Source: CAZGTQ01 sp964528575
Lineage (GTDB): Bacteria; Planctomycetota; UBA1135; GCA-002686595
Assembly (NCBI GenBank): GCA_964528575.1
Contig: CAZGTQ010000077.1
Span: forward strand, 1-30,046
Length of the DNA stretch: 30,046 nt
Direction: 5' to 3'
The translations under genes and the position numbers were made by a program. The notes beneath the pieces are model-generated. The model was not told the DNA's origin. It saw nothing but the letters and a program-made list of their open reading frames with translations, and ran no database searches. Positions 7,252-14,888 of this stretch are shown here, in pieces. The first letter of the stretch is position 1. Each line of letters opens with the position of its first letter.

Positions 7252-8253
7252 ATGGCCGACGAGAAGCGCGAGAAAGCAGGCGGCGGGATGGCCTTCGAAA
7301 AGGAGATCCGCGAGATGGAAGCGCGGATCTCCGAGCTCGAGAGCCTGTCGGAGAACACCGAGCTCGACATCTCGCACGAGCTCGAGGCGCTCCGCGCCCG
7401 CTTGAAGGAGAAGATCGAGGCGACCTACGCCGAGCTGTCCGCGTGGGACACCGTCAACGTCGCGCGCCATCCGGCCCGGCCGGTGACGTCCGACTACCTC
7501 GGAATGCTCGACGACTTCCTCGAGCTGCACGGCGACCGCACGTTCGGCGACGACCGCGCGATCGTCACCGGGCTCGCGACGATGGCGGACCGGCGCTTCA
7601 TGCTCGTCGGCCACCGCAAGGGGCGCACGACCAAGGAGCGCCTCGAGTGCAACTTCGGCTGCGCGCACCCCGAGGGCTACCGCAAGGCGCTGCGCAAGAT
7701 GAAGCTCGCGGAGAAGCTCGGCCTGCCGATCGTGTGCCTGGTCAACACGCCCGGCGCCTACCCCGGAATCGGCGCGGAGGAGCGCGGCCAGGCGATGGCG
7801 ATCGCCGAGAACATCCTCGCGATGCTCTCGCTGCGCGTGCCGATCGTCGTCGTCGTGATCGGCGAGGGCGGCTCCGGCGGCGCGCTCGGCATCGGCGTCG
7901 GCGACCGCGTGCTGCAGATGGAGTACGCCTACTACTCGGTGATCAGCCCCGAGGGCTGCGCCGCGATCCTGTGGAAGGACGGCGAGCGCACCCCCGAGGC
8001 GGCGGAGGCGCTCAAGCTCACCTCCCACGACCTGCGGCGCCTGGGCGTGATCGACGGGATCGTCCCCGAGCCCACCGGCGGCGCCCATCGCGACCCGGAG
8101 ACGGCGATCCGCGCCGTGCGCGTGGCGATCCTCGCCGCGCTCGAGGAGCTCGACGAGGTCCCGCGCGGCGAGCTCGTCGCGCGGCGCCGCCGCAAGTACC
8201 GCCACATCGCGGCGATCGAGGGCCGCTTCCCGCAGCTCTCCGAAGCGGTCTGA
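7252..8253 (+). CDS. accA: acetyl-CoA carboxylase carboxyltransferase, alpha subunit
   Basis: AccA pairs with AccD to move the carboxyl group from carboxybiotin to acetyl-CoA, giving malonyl-CoA for fatty-acid synthesis. The 333-residue product carries the family hallmarks: an N-terminal coiled-coil-like helix (EKEIREMEARISELESL), ARHPARP, GDRTFGDD, GHRKGRTTKE, the crotonase-fold CoA/biotin site TPGAYPGIGAEERGQ, IGEGGSGGALGIGVGD and VISPEGCAAILWK. It is complete and standard in length. Start is ATG 7252; ATG 7288 (MAFEKEI) is a fair alternative because AccA alignment begins near it. accD is not in the window. It is transcribed away from purL. Confidence 0.95.
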   Translation: MADEKREKAGGGMAFEKEIREMEARISELESLSENTELDISHELEALRARLKEKIEATYAELSAWDTVNVARHPARPVTSDYLGMLDDFLELHGDRTFGDDRAIVTGLATMADRRFMLVGHRKGRTTKERLECNFGCAHPEGYRKALRKMKLAEKLGLPIVCLVNTPGAYPGIGAEERGQAMAIAENILAMLSLRVPIVVVVIGEGGSGGALGIGVGDRVLQMEYAYYSVISPEGCAAILWKDGERTPEAAEALKLTSHDLRRLGVIDGIVPEPTGGAHRDPETAIRAVRVAILAALEELDEVPRGELVARRRRKYRHIAAIEGRFPQLSEAV

Positions 8254-8325
8254 GGTCGCCGCGAGAGTCGCGCGCCGGCCCGGTGGCGAGCGTGGACGAG
8301 GGGGCGCGCGCCAACGCGCGAGCGC

Positions 8326-8355
8326 CTGGGACGTATCCGAGCGAAGTACTATGCT
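8326..8355 (+). promoter_or_regulatory. possible promoter of the sigma factor gene
   Basis: TATGCT at 8350-8355 is the same -10-like hexamer as in the infC promoter and also lies upstream of ndk on the other strand. Eighteen bases upstream is CTGGGA, a weak -35. If real, it overlaps the upstream in-frame ATG at 8351, so translation would have to begin at the downstream ATG 8444. Confidence 0.25.
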
Positions 8356-8443
8356 CGGTCCGATCGGTCAGGCACGGTCCCGTCGGCACGCGGCCGGCGG
8401 CGGCTCGCTCGCGCGCCCCCCGCGCCGGATCCGACCGCGTCCG

Positions 8444-9265
8444 ATGACGTCTCCGCTCGACTCCGACCCGCTCGGCGGCGATCCGCGCGAGCGCGACCCG
8501 CTCGACGACGACGAGCGCGCGGCGTACGTCGACGAGGAGCTGGAGCTCGACGCCGGCGAGGACGTCGAGGACGGACTCGAGGAGGGCCTGGAGGACGGCC
8601 TCGAGGGGGGCCCCAGCGACGCCGAGGCGGAGATCGACCACGCGCTGATCCGGCGCGCGCAGGCGGGGGAGGAGGACGCGTTCGCCGAGCTCGTGCGACG
8701 CAACGAGCGGCGCGCGTGGCGGGTCGCGCGCAACCTCGTCGCGAACCCCGAGGACGCCGCCGATCTCGTCCAGGAGGCGTTCCTGCGCGTCTTTCGCAGC
8801 CTGGAGCGCTTCGACTTCAAGCACGACTTCAGCACCTGGCTCTACCGCATCGTCACCAACCTCGGGATCGACCACCTGCGCAAGCGGCGGCCGGCGATGA
8901 GCACGGCGGCGCCGGGCGAGGACGAGCCGGACTTCGAGCTGGCCGACGCGTCGGTCGACCGGCCCTCGGACGCGCTGGAGCGCTCCGAGACCGCGACCCG
9001 GGTGCGCGCGTGCATCGAGGCCCTCGCGCCGCACTTCCAGGCGGTGCTGGTCCTGCGCGAGCTCGAGGGTCTGCCCTGCACCGAGATCGCCAGGATCGTC
9101 GGCGCGACCCACGTGACGGTCCGCTGGCGGCTGCACCGCGGCCGCAAGCTCTTCCAGGACGAGTGGGAGCGGCGGCAGCGGCTGGCCGACAGCCCCGGCG
9201 CCCGCGCGCTGCGGGAGGACTTCGGGGGACCCGCCCAGGACGCCGACGAGCACGCCCAGCCGTGA
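8444..9265 (+). CDS. ECF-type RNA polymerase sigma factor
   Basis: This is a sigma-70 family factor of 273 residues with regions 2 and 4 only. Region 2 (about residues 65-150) shows DAFAELVRRNERRAWRVA, NPEDAADLVQEAFLRVFR and FSTWLYRIVTNLGIDHLRKRR. Region 4 (about 195-250) shows the helix-turn-helix LEGLPCTEIARIVGATHVTVRWRLHRGR, slightly varied. An unusual acidic N-terminal extension of about 60 residues precedes region 2 and contains a 4-residue tandem repeat (DGLE/EGLE/DGLE). ATG 8444 is chosen as start; an in-frame ATG at 8351 would add 31 basic residues, overlaps a possible -10 element, and is less likely. The next gene encodes a zinc-finger membrane protein, the usual partner anti-sigma factor. 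Target genes are unknown. Confidence 0.9.
   Translation: MTSPLDSDPLGGDPRERDPLDDDERAAYVDEELELDAGEDVEDGLEEGLEDGLEGGPSDAEAEIDHALIRRAQAGEEDAFAELVRRNERRAWRVARNLVANPEDAADLVQEAFLRVFRSLERFDFKHDFSTWLYRIVTNLGIDHLRKRRPAMSTAAPGEDEPDFELADASVDRPSDALERSETATRVRACIEALAPHFQAVLVLRELEGLPCTEIARIVGATHVTVRWRLHRGRKLFQDEWERRQRLADSPGARALREDFGGPAQDADEHAQP
8570..8605 (+). repeat. 12-bp tandem repeat in the sigma factor gene
   Basis: Three 12-base units (GACGGACTCGAG, GAGGGCCTGGAG, GACGGCCTCGAG) encode DGLE-EGLE-DGLE in the acidic N-terminal extension. Confidence 0.8.
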
Positions 9266-9320
9266 CGCCAGCCGAGACGCCAACCGAGACGCCAGCCGAG
9301 ACGCCAGCCGAGACGCCAAC
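9264..9320 (+). repeat. 12-bp tandem repeat between sigma and anti-sigma genes
   Basis: There are 4.75 copies of GACGCCAGCCGA (one copy has AACCGA). The first copy begins within the TGA stop codon (9263-9265) of the sigma gene and fills most of the 94-base gap before the anti-sigma ATG. In another frame it would read as a TPAE-type repeat. No T-rich terminator is seen here, so the two genes are probably cotranscribed. Confidence 0.92.
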
Positions 9321-9359
9321 ATCCGCGGCGAGGAGCCGTAGACCCCGCCGGATCGAGCG

Positions 9360-10019
9360 ATGAACGCCAACACACCGAGTTGCACCGAGTTCGAAGGCCT
9401 CCTCCCGCTCTACGTGGGGGGCGACCTGGAGCCGGCTCAGAGCCGCTCCGTGGCGGGCCACGTGCGCGCCTGCGCCCGCTGCGCCGCCCGAGCCGCACGC
9501 GCCCGCGCGGCCCGCATCGTCTACCGCTCCGCGGCGGTGACGGACGAGCCGCCGGAGCTGTGGGAGGGCATCCGGGCGGCGCTCGTCGCCGGGGGGCTGG
9601 TCCACGCGCCCCGGTCGCGTGTCGCGGCCCGAGGGCCCGTTCCCGTGCTCACCCGCAACGGGCTCGCCTGGGGCGGGCTGGTCTCGGCCGCCGCGGCGCT
9701 GCTGGTCGGCGTGCTGTGGATCACGAGCGGGCCGGAGGGGACGGGCGCCGGGCTCGACCAGCCAGGGCTGCTCGACGCCCCGCTCGCGCTCGAGGGCGCG
9801 AGCGCGGCTCCGGACGCGCTGGCCGGGGTGGAGACGCTGCGCGCGGTGCCCGCGGCGCTCGCGGGCCCGGGCGCTTTGCGCCGGGCGGGCACCGACGACG
9901 CGCGCCTCGCCGACGAGGCGCGCTGGCAGGTGGTGCCGTTCCTGCTCGTGCCGATGACGGGCCCGCAGGCCGCTCCGCTGGTCCAGACCGCGAGCGATCG
10001 TTTCCCGGCGCTGCGCTAG
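9360..10019 (+). CDS. zinc-finger transmembrane anti-sigma factor (probable)
   Basis: This is a 219-residue single-pass membrane protein. The cytoplasmic N-terminus has the zf-HC2/ZAS zinc site: C8 followed by H34-x3-C38-x2-C41 in the segment HVRACARC. A hydrophobic span at about 102-122 (LAWGGLVSAAAALLVGVLWI) follows, then a roughly 95-residue periplasmic tail rich in Ala and Leu without recognised domain. Family members bind and hold an ECF sigma factor until a signal releases it. The position directly after the sigma gene and ahead of a secreted PDZ protein fits that role. The ribosome binding site is weak. Confidence 0.82.
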   Translation: MNANTPSCTEFEGLLPLYVGGDLEPAQSRSVAGHVRACARCAARAARARAARIVYRSAAVTDEPPELWEGIRAALVAGGLVHAPRSRVAARGPVPVLTRNGLAWGGLVSAAAALLVGVLWITSGPEGTGAGLDQPGLLDAPLALEGASAAPDALAGVETLRAVPAALAGPGALRRAGTDDARLADEARWQVVPFLLVPMTGPQAAPLVQTASDRFPALR

Positions 10020-10084
10020 CACGAACGTGCGCGCGCGCTGGAGCTCGACGAGGAGCTCGACGAGCCGCAGAGCGAAACGACTGC

Positions 10085-10100
10085 CGGGGAGGGTTCCCCG
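10085..10100 (+). promoter_or_regulatory. hairpin directly ahead of the PDZ gene ribosome binding site
   Basis: CGGGGA (10085-10090) pairs perfectly with TCCCCG (10095-10100) around loop GGGT. It ends two bases before the strong ribosome binding site GGAGGTGA (10103-10110), which serves ATG 10114. The hairpin may protect or modulate translation initiation. Just upstream is a two-copy 12-base repeat (GAGCTCGACGAG). Confidence 0.4.
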
Positions 10101-10113
10101 ACGGAGGTGAGTC

Positions 10114-11349
10114 ATGAACAGAACGTGCATCCTTCGGGGCGCCGCCGGCGCCCTGGCGCTGGGGGGCCTGCTCGGCGTCGCGCTCCCGCTTGCGGTCGCC
10201 GGACCGCTCGTGCAGGACCCGACCGACGAGACGCCGACCGGCGTTCCGCAGAATGAGGACCGTGCCGAGGACCGTGCCGAGGAGAGCGGCGGCCTCGTCC
10301 AGGTGAAGCCGTTCGGCGGCGGGCAGGATGCCGGCCGCACGACGCAGCTCGGCCTGTTCGACGGCTCTCTGTGGCACGAGCGCCTGACGACGAGCGACCT
10401 CGCGCGCCGCGAAGTCTGGTTCGAGCGCATCGTCGACCAGGCGCGCGTCGACCCGGGCGCCGAGGCGTGGCTGCGCGAGCGCGCGGCCGACGCGGCGGAG
10501 CCGGAGCTCGCCTGGACGACTCGGCTCGCGCTGCGCGAGGCCCAACGCTCGCTGGGGCACCAGCGGCTCGACCCGTTCGGGATGGGCCGCTTCGGCCTCG
10601 GCCGCGACCCGTTCTCGGGGCTGGGGCTCGACGATCCGTTCGGCGCTCTGGGCCTGGGCGGCGGCGCGCTCGACGCGGAGCAGCTCCAAAAGCGCATCGA
10701 GGACATGCTGCGCCGCGTGCAGCAGGGCCTCCTGCAGCCGGGCGCCGGCGGCACGAGCCAGCAGCGCAGCTTCCAGCTCGAGCAGGACGCGAGCGGCGGC
10801 GCGCGGCTGCGCGTGAGCGAGACCGTCGACGGCGTCGAACAGACGCGCGAGTACACGGGCGATTCGCTCGAGGCCATCCTCGACCAGAACCCCGGGCTGC
10901 GCGACGAGCTGGGCCTGGGCGGCGGCGGCTCGTTGGGCCCCGGACTGCGCCTGCAGCTCGGCGACGACCTGTTCGGCTTCGGCGGCGGCCTGCCCGGCGC
11001 GTTGCCCGACGCCGGCGCGCCGCAGCAGCCCGAGCCCGTCCCGAGCGTCGGTCAGCCGCAGGACCGGCGCTATCTCGGCGTCTTCGTCACCGAGGTCTCC
11101 GACGAGGTGCGCGAGCGCCTCTCGCTCGGCGAGGGGACGGGCGCCATGGTCCAGCGCACGCTGCCCGGCTCCTACGCGCACCTGATGGGCATCGCGCCCG
11201 GCGACGTCCTCGTCGAGCTGAATGGCGAGGAGGTCCGCGGCCTCGAGACGATCGGCGCCGTGATGGCCGCGCGCGAGCCGAACGACCCGATCGACGTCGT
11301 GCTCTACGACGCTTGGGATCAGGTGCGCGAGCGCACGTGGCGTCCCTGA
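10114..11349 (+). CDS. exported PDZ-domain protein
   Basis: This 411-residue protein has an N-terminal signal sequence (basic MNRTCILR, then a hydrophobic core to about residue 30). A low-complexity linker follows with an EDRA-EDRA repeat and glycine/leucine-rich stretches such as GMGRFGLGRDPFSGLGL. A PDZ domain occupies about 318-405: YLGVFVTEV, then MGIAPGDVLVELNGEEV, the usual ligand-groove and core motifs. No protease catalytic domain is visible, so it is not a complete DegP/HtrA or site-2 protease. It sits in the sigma/anti-sigma cluster with a strong ribosome binding site. It could present a peptide-sensing domain in the periplasm or envelope, perhaps linked to anti-sigma control; that link is inference from position only. 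Confidence 0.8.
   Translation: MNRTCILRGAAGALALGGLLGVALPLAVAGPLVQDPTDETPTGVPQNEDRAEDRAEESGGLVQVKPFGGGQDAGRTTQLGLFDGSLWHERLTTSDLARREVWFERIVDQARVDPGAEAWLRERAADAAEPELAWTTRLALREAQRSLGHQRLDPFGMGRFGLGRDPFSGLGLDDPFGALGLGGGALDAEQLQKRIEDMLRRVQQGLLQPGAGGTSQQRSFQLEQDASGGARLRVSETVDGVEQTREYTGDSLEAILDQNPGLRDELGLGGGGSLGPGLRLQLGDDLFGFGGGLPGALPDAGAPQQPEPVPSVGQPQDRRYLGVFVTEVSDEVRERLSLGEGTGAMVQRTLPGSYAHLMGIAPGDVLVELNGEEVRGLETIGAVMAAREPNDPIDVVLYDAWDQVRERTWRP
10255..10278 (+). repeat. exact 12-bp duplication in the PDZ gene
   Basis: GAGGACCGTGCC occurs twice in direct succession, in frame, giving the EDRA-EDRA segment just after the signal region. Confidence 0.85.
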
Positions 11350-11368
11350 CCGCGCGTCCCTGACCGCG
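11341..11368 (+). repeat. 14-bp exact duplication carrying the PDZ gene stop codon
   Basis: CGTCCCTGACCGCG occurs twice in a row (11341-11354, 11355-11368). The stop codon TGA of the PDZ gene is in the first copy. A third, decayed copy (CGTTCCCTGAGCGCG) follows. The duplication lies in the 54-base gap between convergent genes. Confidence 0.88.
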
Positions 11369-11403
11369 TACCCGACGTTCCCTGAGCGCGCTCCGCTGCC
11401 GCG

Positions 11404-12381
11404 TCAGCCGGCCTTCGGCGCGCGCTCGCAAGCGGCGCGCAGCTCGTACGCGCGGCGCACGTCGGGGTGGTCGAACGTGTGCTCCGACAGGCGCAGGAAC
11501 TGGTCGAGGTCCGCGATCGCCTCGCCGTAGCGGCCGAGCAGGTGGAGCATCTGCGCGCGCAGCCCGTACGTGTGCGCGCGGTTCGGGTCGAGCTCGATGA
11601 TGCGCGTCAGGTGCTCGAGCGCGCGCTCGTACTCGCCGAGCTCGTGATAGCCCTTCGCGGCGAGCTCGCGCGTCGCGATCTGCACGCGCACGATGTCCTC
11701 CTCGTTCTTGCGCAGCCGGTCCTCCGCCTCGAGCGAGAGGTCCTCGCGCGAGAGCTGGCGCCGGAAGAACGTGAGCTCGGCGCCGGTGAGCTCGAGCAGC
11801 TTCTCCGACCACTCCGTGCTCTTCGCGAAGTCCCCGCGGTACGCCTCGACGCGCTGGATGCCGCGGATCGCCTGGCGCTCATCGGGCCGCTTCGCGAGCG
11901 TCTGCTCGTACAGCGCGACCGAGTCGGCCCAGTACGCCTGCGCCTTCGCGTCGAGCTCGTCCGCCTTGAGTTGCGCGTCGTCCTTGGCGAAGCGGCGGCC
12001 TGCGCGGAAGTCACGCGCTGCGTCCGCGTAGCCGAGCCCGATCCGCTCCTTGACCGTCGCGAGGCCGAGCCACGCGCGGTAGTCGTCGGACCCCTGCTGC
12101 TCCTCCAAGATCGAGTGCGCGAGCAGCAGGTCGTCGCGCGTGCCGACGACGAGCTTCGCCCAGCCGACGAGCAGGCGCAGCTCACGGTCCTCGGGCTCGA
12201 TCTCGAGGCCCTTGAGGGCCTGCGACTGCGCGCGCAGCATGTCGTTGTTGTTCCAGTGCGCGAGCGCCGTCTCCTTGTAGAGGCGGAACTGCTGCTCGGG
12301 ATCCTGCTCGCTCGGCGAGCTCTGGCAGGCGAGGGCGAGCGCAGCGAGCACGGCGGCCAACGTGGGGGCGGTGGGCTTCAT
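11404..12381 (-). CDS. TPR-containing lipoprotein
   Basis: This 325-residue predicted lipoprotein has signal segment MKPTAPTLAAVLAALALAC, with a lipobox ending LALAC. The mature protein is largely alpha-helical tetratricopeptide-like repeats. The clearest are AKGYHELGEYERALEHLTRIIELDP and the following unit LRAQMLHLLGRYGEAIADLDQFL in the last hundred residues. Weaker units occur near the N-terminus (ALAHWNNNDMLRAQSQALKGLEIEPED). Such proteins act as scaffolds for envelope complexes; no specific role can be named. The start at 12381 is fixed by the signal peptide. It lies 107 bases downstream of the RqcH gene on the same strand. Confidence 0.82.
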   Translation of the reverse strand: MKPTAPTLAAVLAALALACQSSPSEQDPEQQFRLYKETALAHWNNNDMLRAQSQALKGLEIEPEDRELRLLVGWAKLVVGTRDDLLLAHSILEEQQGSDDYRAWLGLATVKERIGLGYADAARDFRAGRRFAKDDAQLKADELDAKAQAYWADSVALYEQTLAKRPDERQAIRGIQRVEAYRGDFAKSTEWSEKLLELTGAELTFFRRQLSREDLSLEAEDRLRKNEEDIVRVQIATRELAAKGYHELGEYERALEHLTRIIELDPNRAHTYGLRAQMLHLLGRYGEAIADLDQFLRLSEHTFDHPDVRRAYELRAACERAPKAG

Positions 12382-12488
12382 CGAGAGTGCCGGTGGGGAG
12401 GGGTCGGCGGAGCGGGCGACGCGCGATGGTAGTGGCCGGCGCGGGACCCGACTACCGAATCCGCAGGGGAGAGCCCCCGAGGCGCCCG

Positions 12489-14051
12489 TCAGGCGTCGTC
12501 CGCGGCCCTCTCGGGCGAGAGCAGGCGGCGCAGCCGCGCAGGCTCGATGCGCACGAACAGCGTGCGCCCGCCGGAGAGCGTGACGAGCCCGGGCTTCGCG
12601 CCGCGTGGCTTGTGCACCTCCTTGCAGCGCGCGACGTGCACCGACGCGCGGCCGGAGTCGCGCAGCGGCGAGAACCAGATCGCGAGGTGCGCCGCGTCGA
12701 GCACGTCGTCCTGCGACGGCTCCGCGTTCCTCTCGACGCGCAGGACGACGTGGCTGCCCGGCGCGTCGGTGGTGTGCAGCCACACGTCGTTGCCGCGCGC
12801 GTGCCGGAAGCTGAGCTCGTCGTTGTCGCGCGCGCTGCGGCCGACGCGGATCTCCTGGCCGCCGCCCGCGGCGAAGCTCTTGTACGGCTTGCGCACCGTC
12901 GCGGTGCGGCGCTCGGGCGCCTTCTGCGGCGGGTCGAGCAGCCCCGCGTCCGTCGCCTCGCGCTCGAGCGCGTCGAGCGCGTCGACGTCCTCGCACGCGG
13001 CCGCGCGCTCGACGAGCGCGGCGAGCGCCTCGGCCTTGGCGCGCGCCCGCGCGAGCTCGCGCTCGACCTCCGCGCCGCCGCGCTCGAGCTTCTTCGCGCG
13101 GTCGAACAGGCGCTGCAGGTTCTGCTGCGGCGAGAGCTTCGGGTCGAGCTCGATCGCGCGCGGCGGAGCTCCGTCCTCGAACCAGTCGGCGAGCTCGATC
13201 GACGTCATCCCGCGGCGCACCTGGCCGAGCGACGCCTTGAGCAGCTCGCCGTCCTGGCGCCCGCGTTCGACGCCCTGTGTCGCCACGCGCCGCTGCTCGA
13301 GGCCCGCGACGAGCGAGCGCGCGCGCCGCAGCTTGCGCTGCGCGCGCTCGGCGAGCGTCTTGCGTTCGCGCTGCACGTGCGCCTCGTCGACGCCGGCGCC
13401 GAAGCTCGACTCCACGCGCCACGAGAGCGGCGCGAGCGCGACGAGACGCGCGGCGCGGCCGTCGGGCGGACCGGGCGGCGGCGGCGGCTCGGGGAGCACC
13501 TGCGCGAGCGACTCGCCCGCGGGCCCGCGCGTCGCGCGCCCCGGCGGGGGAGCCCACGGCTCGCCGCGCACGAGGCGCGGCGGACGCTTCGCGCTCGCCG
13601 GCTGCTCGACCAGGAGCGCGTCGACGCGGTCTGCTCCGTCGGTCAGCACGAGGTTCGCGTGGCGGCCGACGAGCTCGGCCCACAGCGCCGCGCGGCCGCC
13701 GGACGCGACGTCGCGCAGCTCGAGACGCGCGATGCGGTCGTCGCCGACCTGGACGAGACGCGCGACGCGCGCACCGGCGAGCTCGGCGGCGACGCGCTGG
13801 AAGAACGGGCCGACCGGACCCTTGTGGCCGTGGACGCGGCCGATCTGCAGGTGCAGGCGCGGACCGTCGGGGTTGGCGGAGACGCGCACGCGCAGCACGG
13901 CGTCGTCGTCGTCGCGCTCGGCGAGCACGAGCAGGACGTCGCGCGGCGGCAGCGCCTGCACGTCGCGCACGACGAGGCCCGAGACGAGCGGCGCGAGCTC
14001 GGCGACGAGCTCGCCGAGATGCTCCGCGGTCAGCGCGTGCGCGTGCGTCAG
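12489..14051 (-). CDS. rqcH: RqcH/NFACT-family ribosome quality control protein
   Basis: This is a homolog of bacterial RqcH (eukaryotic Rqc2/NEMF), which binds stalled large ribosomal subunits and drives addition of C-terminal alanine tails in ribosome rescue. NFACT-N features are visible: AEHLGELVAELAPLVSG at the start, GDDRI (the DR pair seen in RqcH) and ELVGRHANLVLTD. A long coiled-coil middle (LFDRAKKLERGGAEVERELA) follows, then the NFACT-R domain with NDVWLHTTDAPGSHVVLR and KPRGAKPGLVTL. The frame has no ATG, GTG or TTG near the family N-terminus. The best start is CTG 14051, overlapping the ndk stop as CTGA with GAGGAAGAG about nine bases upstream. An in-frame GTG at 14102 inside ndk is the alternative. 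Product about 520 residues. Confidence 0.88.
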   Translation of the reverse strand: MTHAHALTAEHLGELVAELAPLVSGLVVRDVQALPPRDVLLVLAERDDDDAVLRVRVSANPDGPRLHLQIGRVHGHKGPVGPFFQRVAAELAGARVARLVQVGDDRIARLELRDVASGGRAALWAELVGRHANLVLTDGADRVDALLVEQPASAKRPPRLVRGEPWAPPPGRATRGPAGESLAQVLPEPPPPPGPPDGRAARLVALAPLSWRVESSFGAGVDEAHVQRERKTLAERAQRKLRRARSLVAGLEQRRVATQGVERGRQDGELLKASLGQVRRGMTSIELADWFEDGAPPRAIELDPKLSPQQNLQRLFDRAKKLERGGAEVERELARARAKAEALAALVERAAACEDVDALDALEREATDAGLLDPPQKAPERRTATVRKPYKSFAAGGGQEIRVGRSARDNDELSFRHARGNDVWLHTTDAPGSHVVLRVERNAEPSQDDVLDAAHLAIWFSPLRDSGRASVHVARCKEVHKPRGAKPGLVTLSGGRTLFVRIEPARLRRLLSPERAADDA

Positions 14052-14518
14052 CGGAGCTCTTCCTCGACGTTGTAGACGACCTCCTCGAGGCGCGGCGTCC
14101 ACTCGCAGACGCGGTTCGCGTCGGGGAAGAAGAGCGCGAGCTCGCGCTCGGCGGACTCGGCGCTGTCGGAGCCGTGCACGAGGTTGTGCGAGAACGACAT
14201 GCCGAAGTCGCCGCGGATCGTGCCGGGCGCGGCCTTGGCGCTGTTGGTCGTTCCCATGAGCGTGCGCGTCACCTCGATCGCGTCCTTGCCTTCGAGCGCG
14301 AGCGCGACGACCGGTCCGGACGTCATGTAGCGGACGAGGTCGGCGTAGAAGGGGCGTTCCCTGTGCACGGCGTAGTGCTCGCGGATCGTCGCCTCGGGGT
14401 AGCGGCGCAGCTCCAGGCCGATCGCCTTGAGGCCCTTCTCCTCGAAACGGGTCAGGATGCGGCCGATCAGGCCGCGCTCGACGGCGTCGGGCTTGAGCAG
14501 GACGAGAGTGCGTTCCAC
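14048..14518 (-). CDS. ndk: nucleoside diphosphate kinase
   Basis: Ndk transfers the gamma phosphate from ATP to other NDPs through a phosphohistidine, balancing nucleotide pools. The 156-residue product starts with RTLVLLKPDAVERGLIG and carries MTSGPVVALALEG, GTTNSAKAAPGTIRGDFG and the active-site motif NLVHGSDS, whose His is the phosphorylated residue. The GTG start at 14518 has GAGGAA upstream and matches the family N-terminus. It is about ten residues longer than most bacterial Ndk, through a C-terminal extension (EEVVYNVEEELR). Its stop is overlapped by the probable CTG start of the RqcH gene, so the two are likely translated together. A TATGCT -10-like hexamer lies at 14586-14581 on this strand, but I could not find a good -35 for it. 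Confidence 0.95.
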   Translation of the reverse strand: MERTLVLLKPDAVERGLIGRILTRFEEKGLKAIGLELRRYPEATIREHYAVHRERPFYADLVRYMTSGPVVALALEGKDAIEVTRTLMGTTNSAKAAPGTIRGDFGMSFSHNLVHGSDSAESAERELALFFPDANRVCEWTPRLEEVVYNVEEELR

Positions 14519-14667
14519 GGGTCGGCGTTCCTCGGGTGCGGGGGTGCGGAAAGCGGCCGCCGGGGCCGCGCGAGCCGCGCAGCATAGCCTCGATGCCTCG
14601 TCCGCGGGACGCGAGCGAGCGGTCCAGCAAGGGCCGTGCGCGACGCGCCGAAATTCGGACGGGCTGG

Positions 14668-14695
14668 TTGACCGCGTCCGCGCCGTCCCTAGAGT
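14668..14695 (+). promoter_or_regulatory. putative atp operon promoter
   Basis: TTGACC (14668-14673) and TAGAGT (14690-14695) are 16 bases apart, each matching four or more positions of the sigma-70 consensus. A start near 14702 would give a leader of about 187 nt before atpZ that includes the tandem repeat. Confidence 0.45.
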
Positions 14696-14762
14696 TATCG
14701 GCCCAAAAGGGACGCGAGCGCGGCTCTCGCCGCCGTTCGCGCCCCGCCCCGTCCCGCCGTTT

Positions 14763-14827
14763 CTCAAAGCAGTCGAATTCTCGAAGCAGCGAGCTCTCGA
14801 AACAGCGAATTCTCGAAGCAGCGAAGC
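14763..14827 (+). repeat. 16-bp tandem repeat in the atp leader
   Basis: There are four successive units of the form TCTCGAAGCAGCGAAT, the first 17 bases and the others 16, with a few substitutions. It lies between the predicted atp promoter and atpZ. Confidence 0.9.
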
Positions 14828-14888
14828 CGCCCGAAGATCGAGTCGAACCGCGCCGCCGCGTCCGCGCTCCACTTCACCGGATGCCGTC

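Larger units (their letters stand above)
14519..14888. other. 370-bp divergent intergenic region between ndk and the atp operon
   Basis: I see no gene here. It holds a TATGCT -10-like element for ndk on the minus strand (14586-14581), a plausible atp promoter (14668-14695), and a four-unit 16-base tandem repeat (14763-14827) that would lie in the atp leader RNA. Base composition is lower in GC than the surrounding genes over 14700-14830. Confidence 0.7.

Noticed and set aside
8351..8443. Upstream ATG start for the sigma factor
   Set aside because: It would add 31 basic residues with no family match, has no clear ribosome binding site, and overlaps a possible -10 hexamer.
9264..9320. CRISPR-like array
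   Set aside because: Units are 12 bases in direct contact, without spacers; it is a simple tandem repeat.
14763..14827. CRISPR or integration-site repeat upstream of the atp operon
   Set aside because: There are no unique spacers and no integrase or cas genes nearby; contiguous 16-base units indicate a minisatellite.
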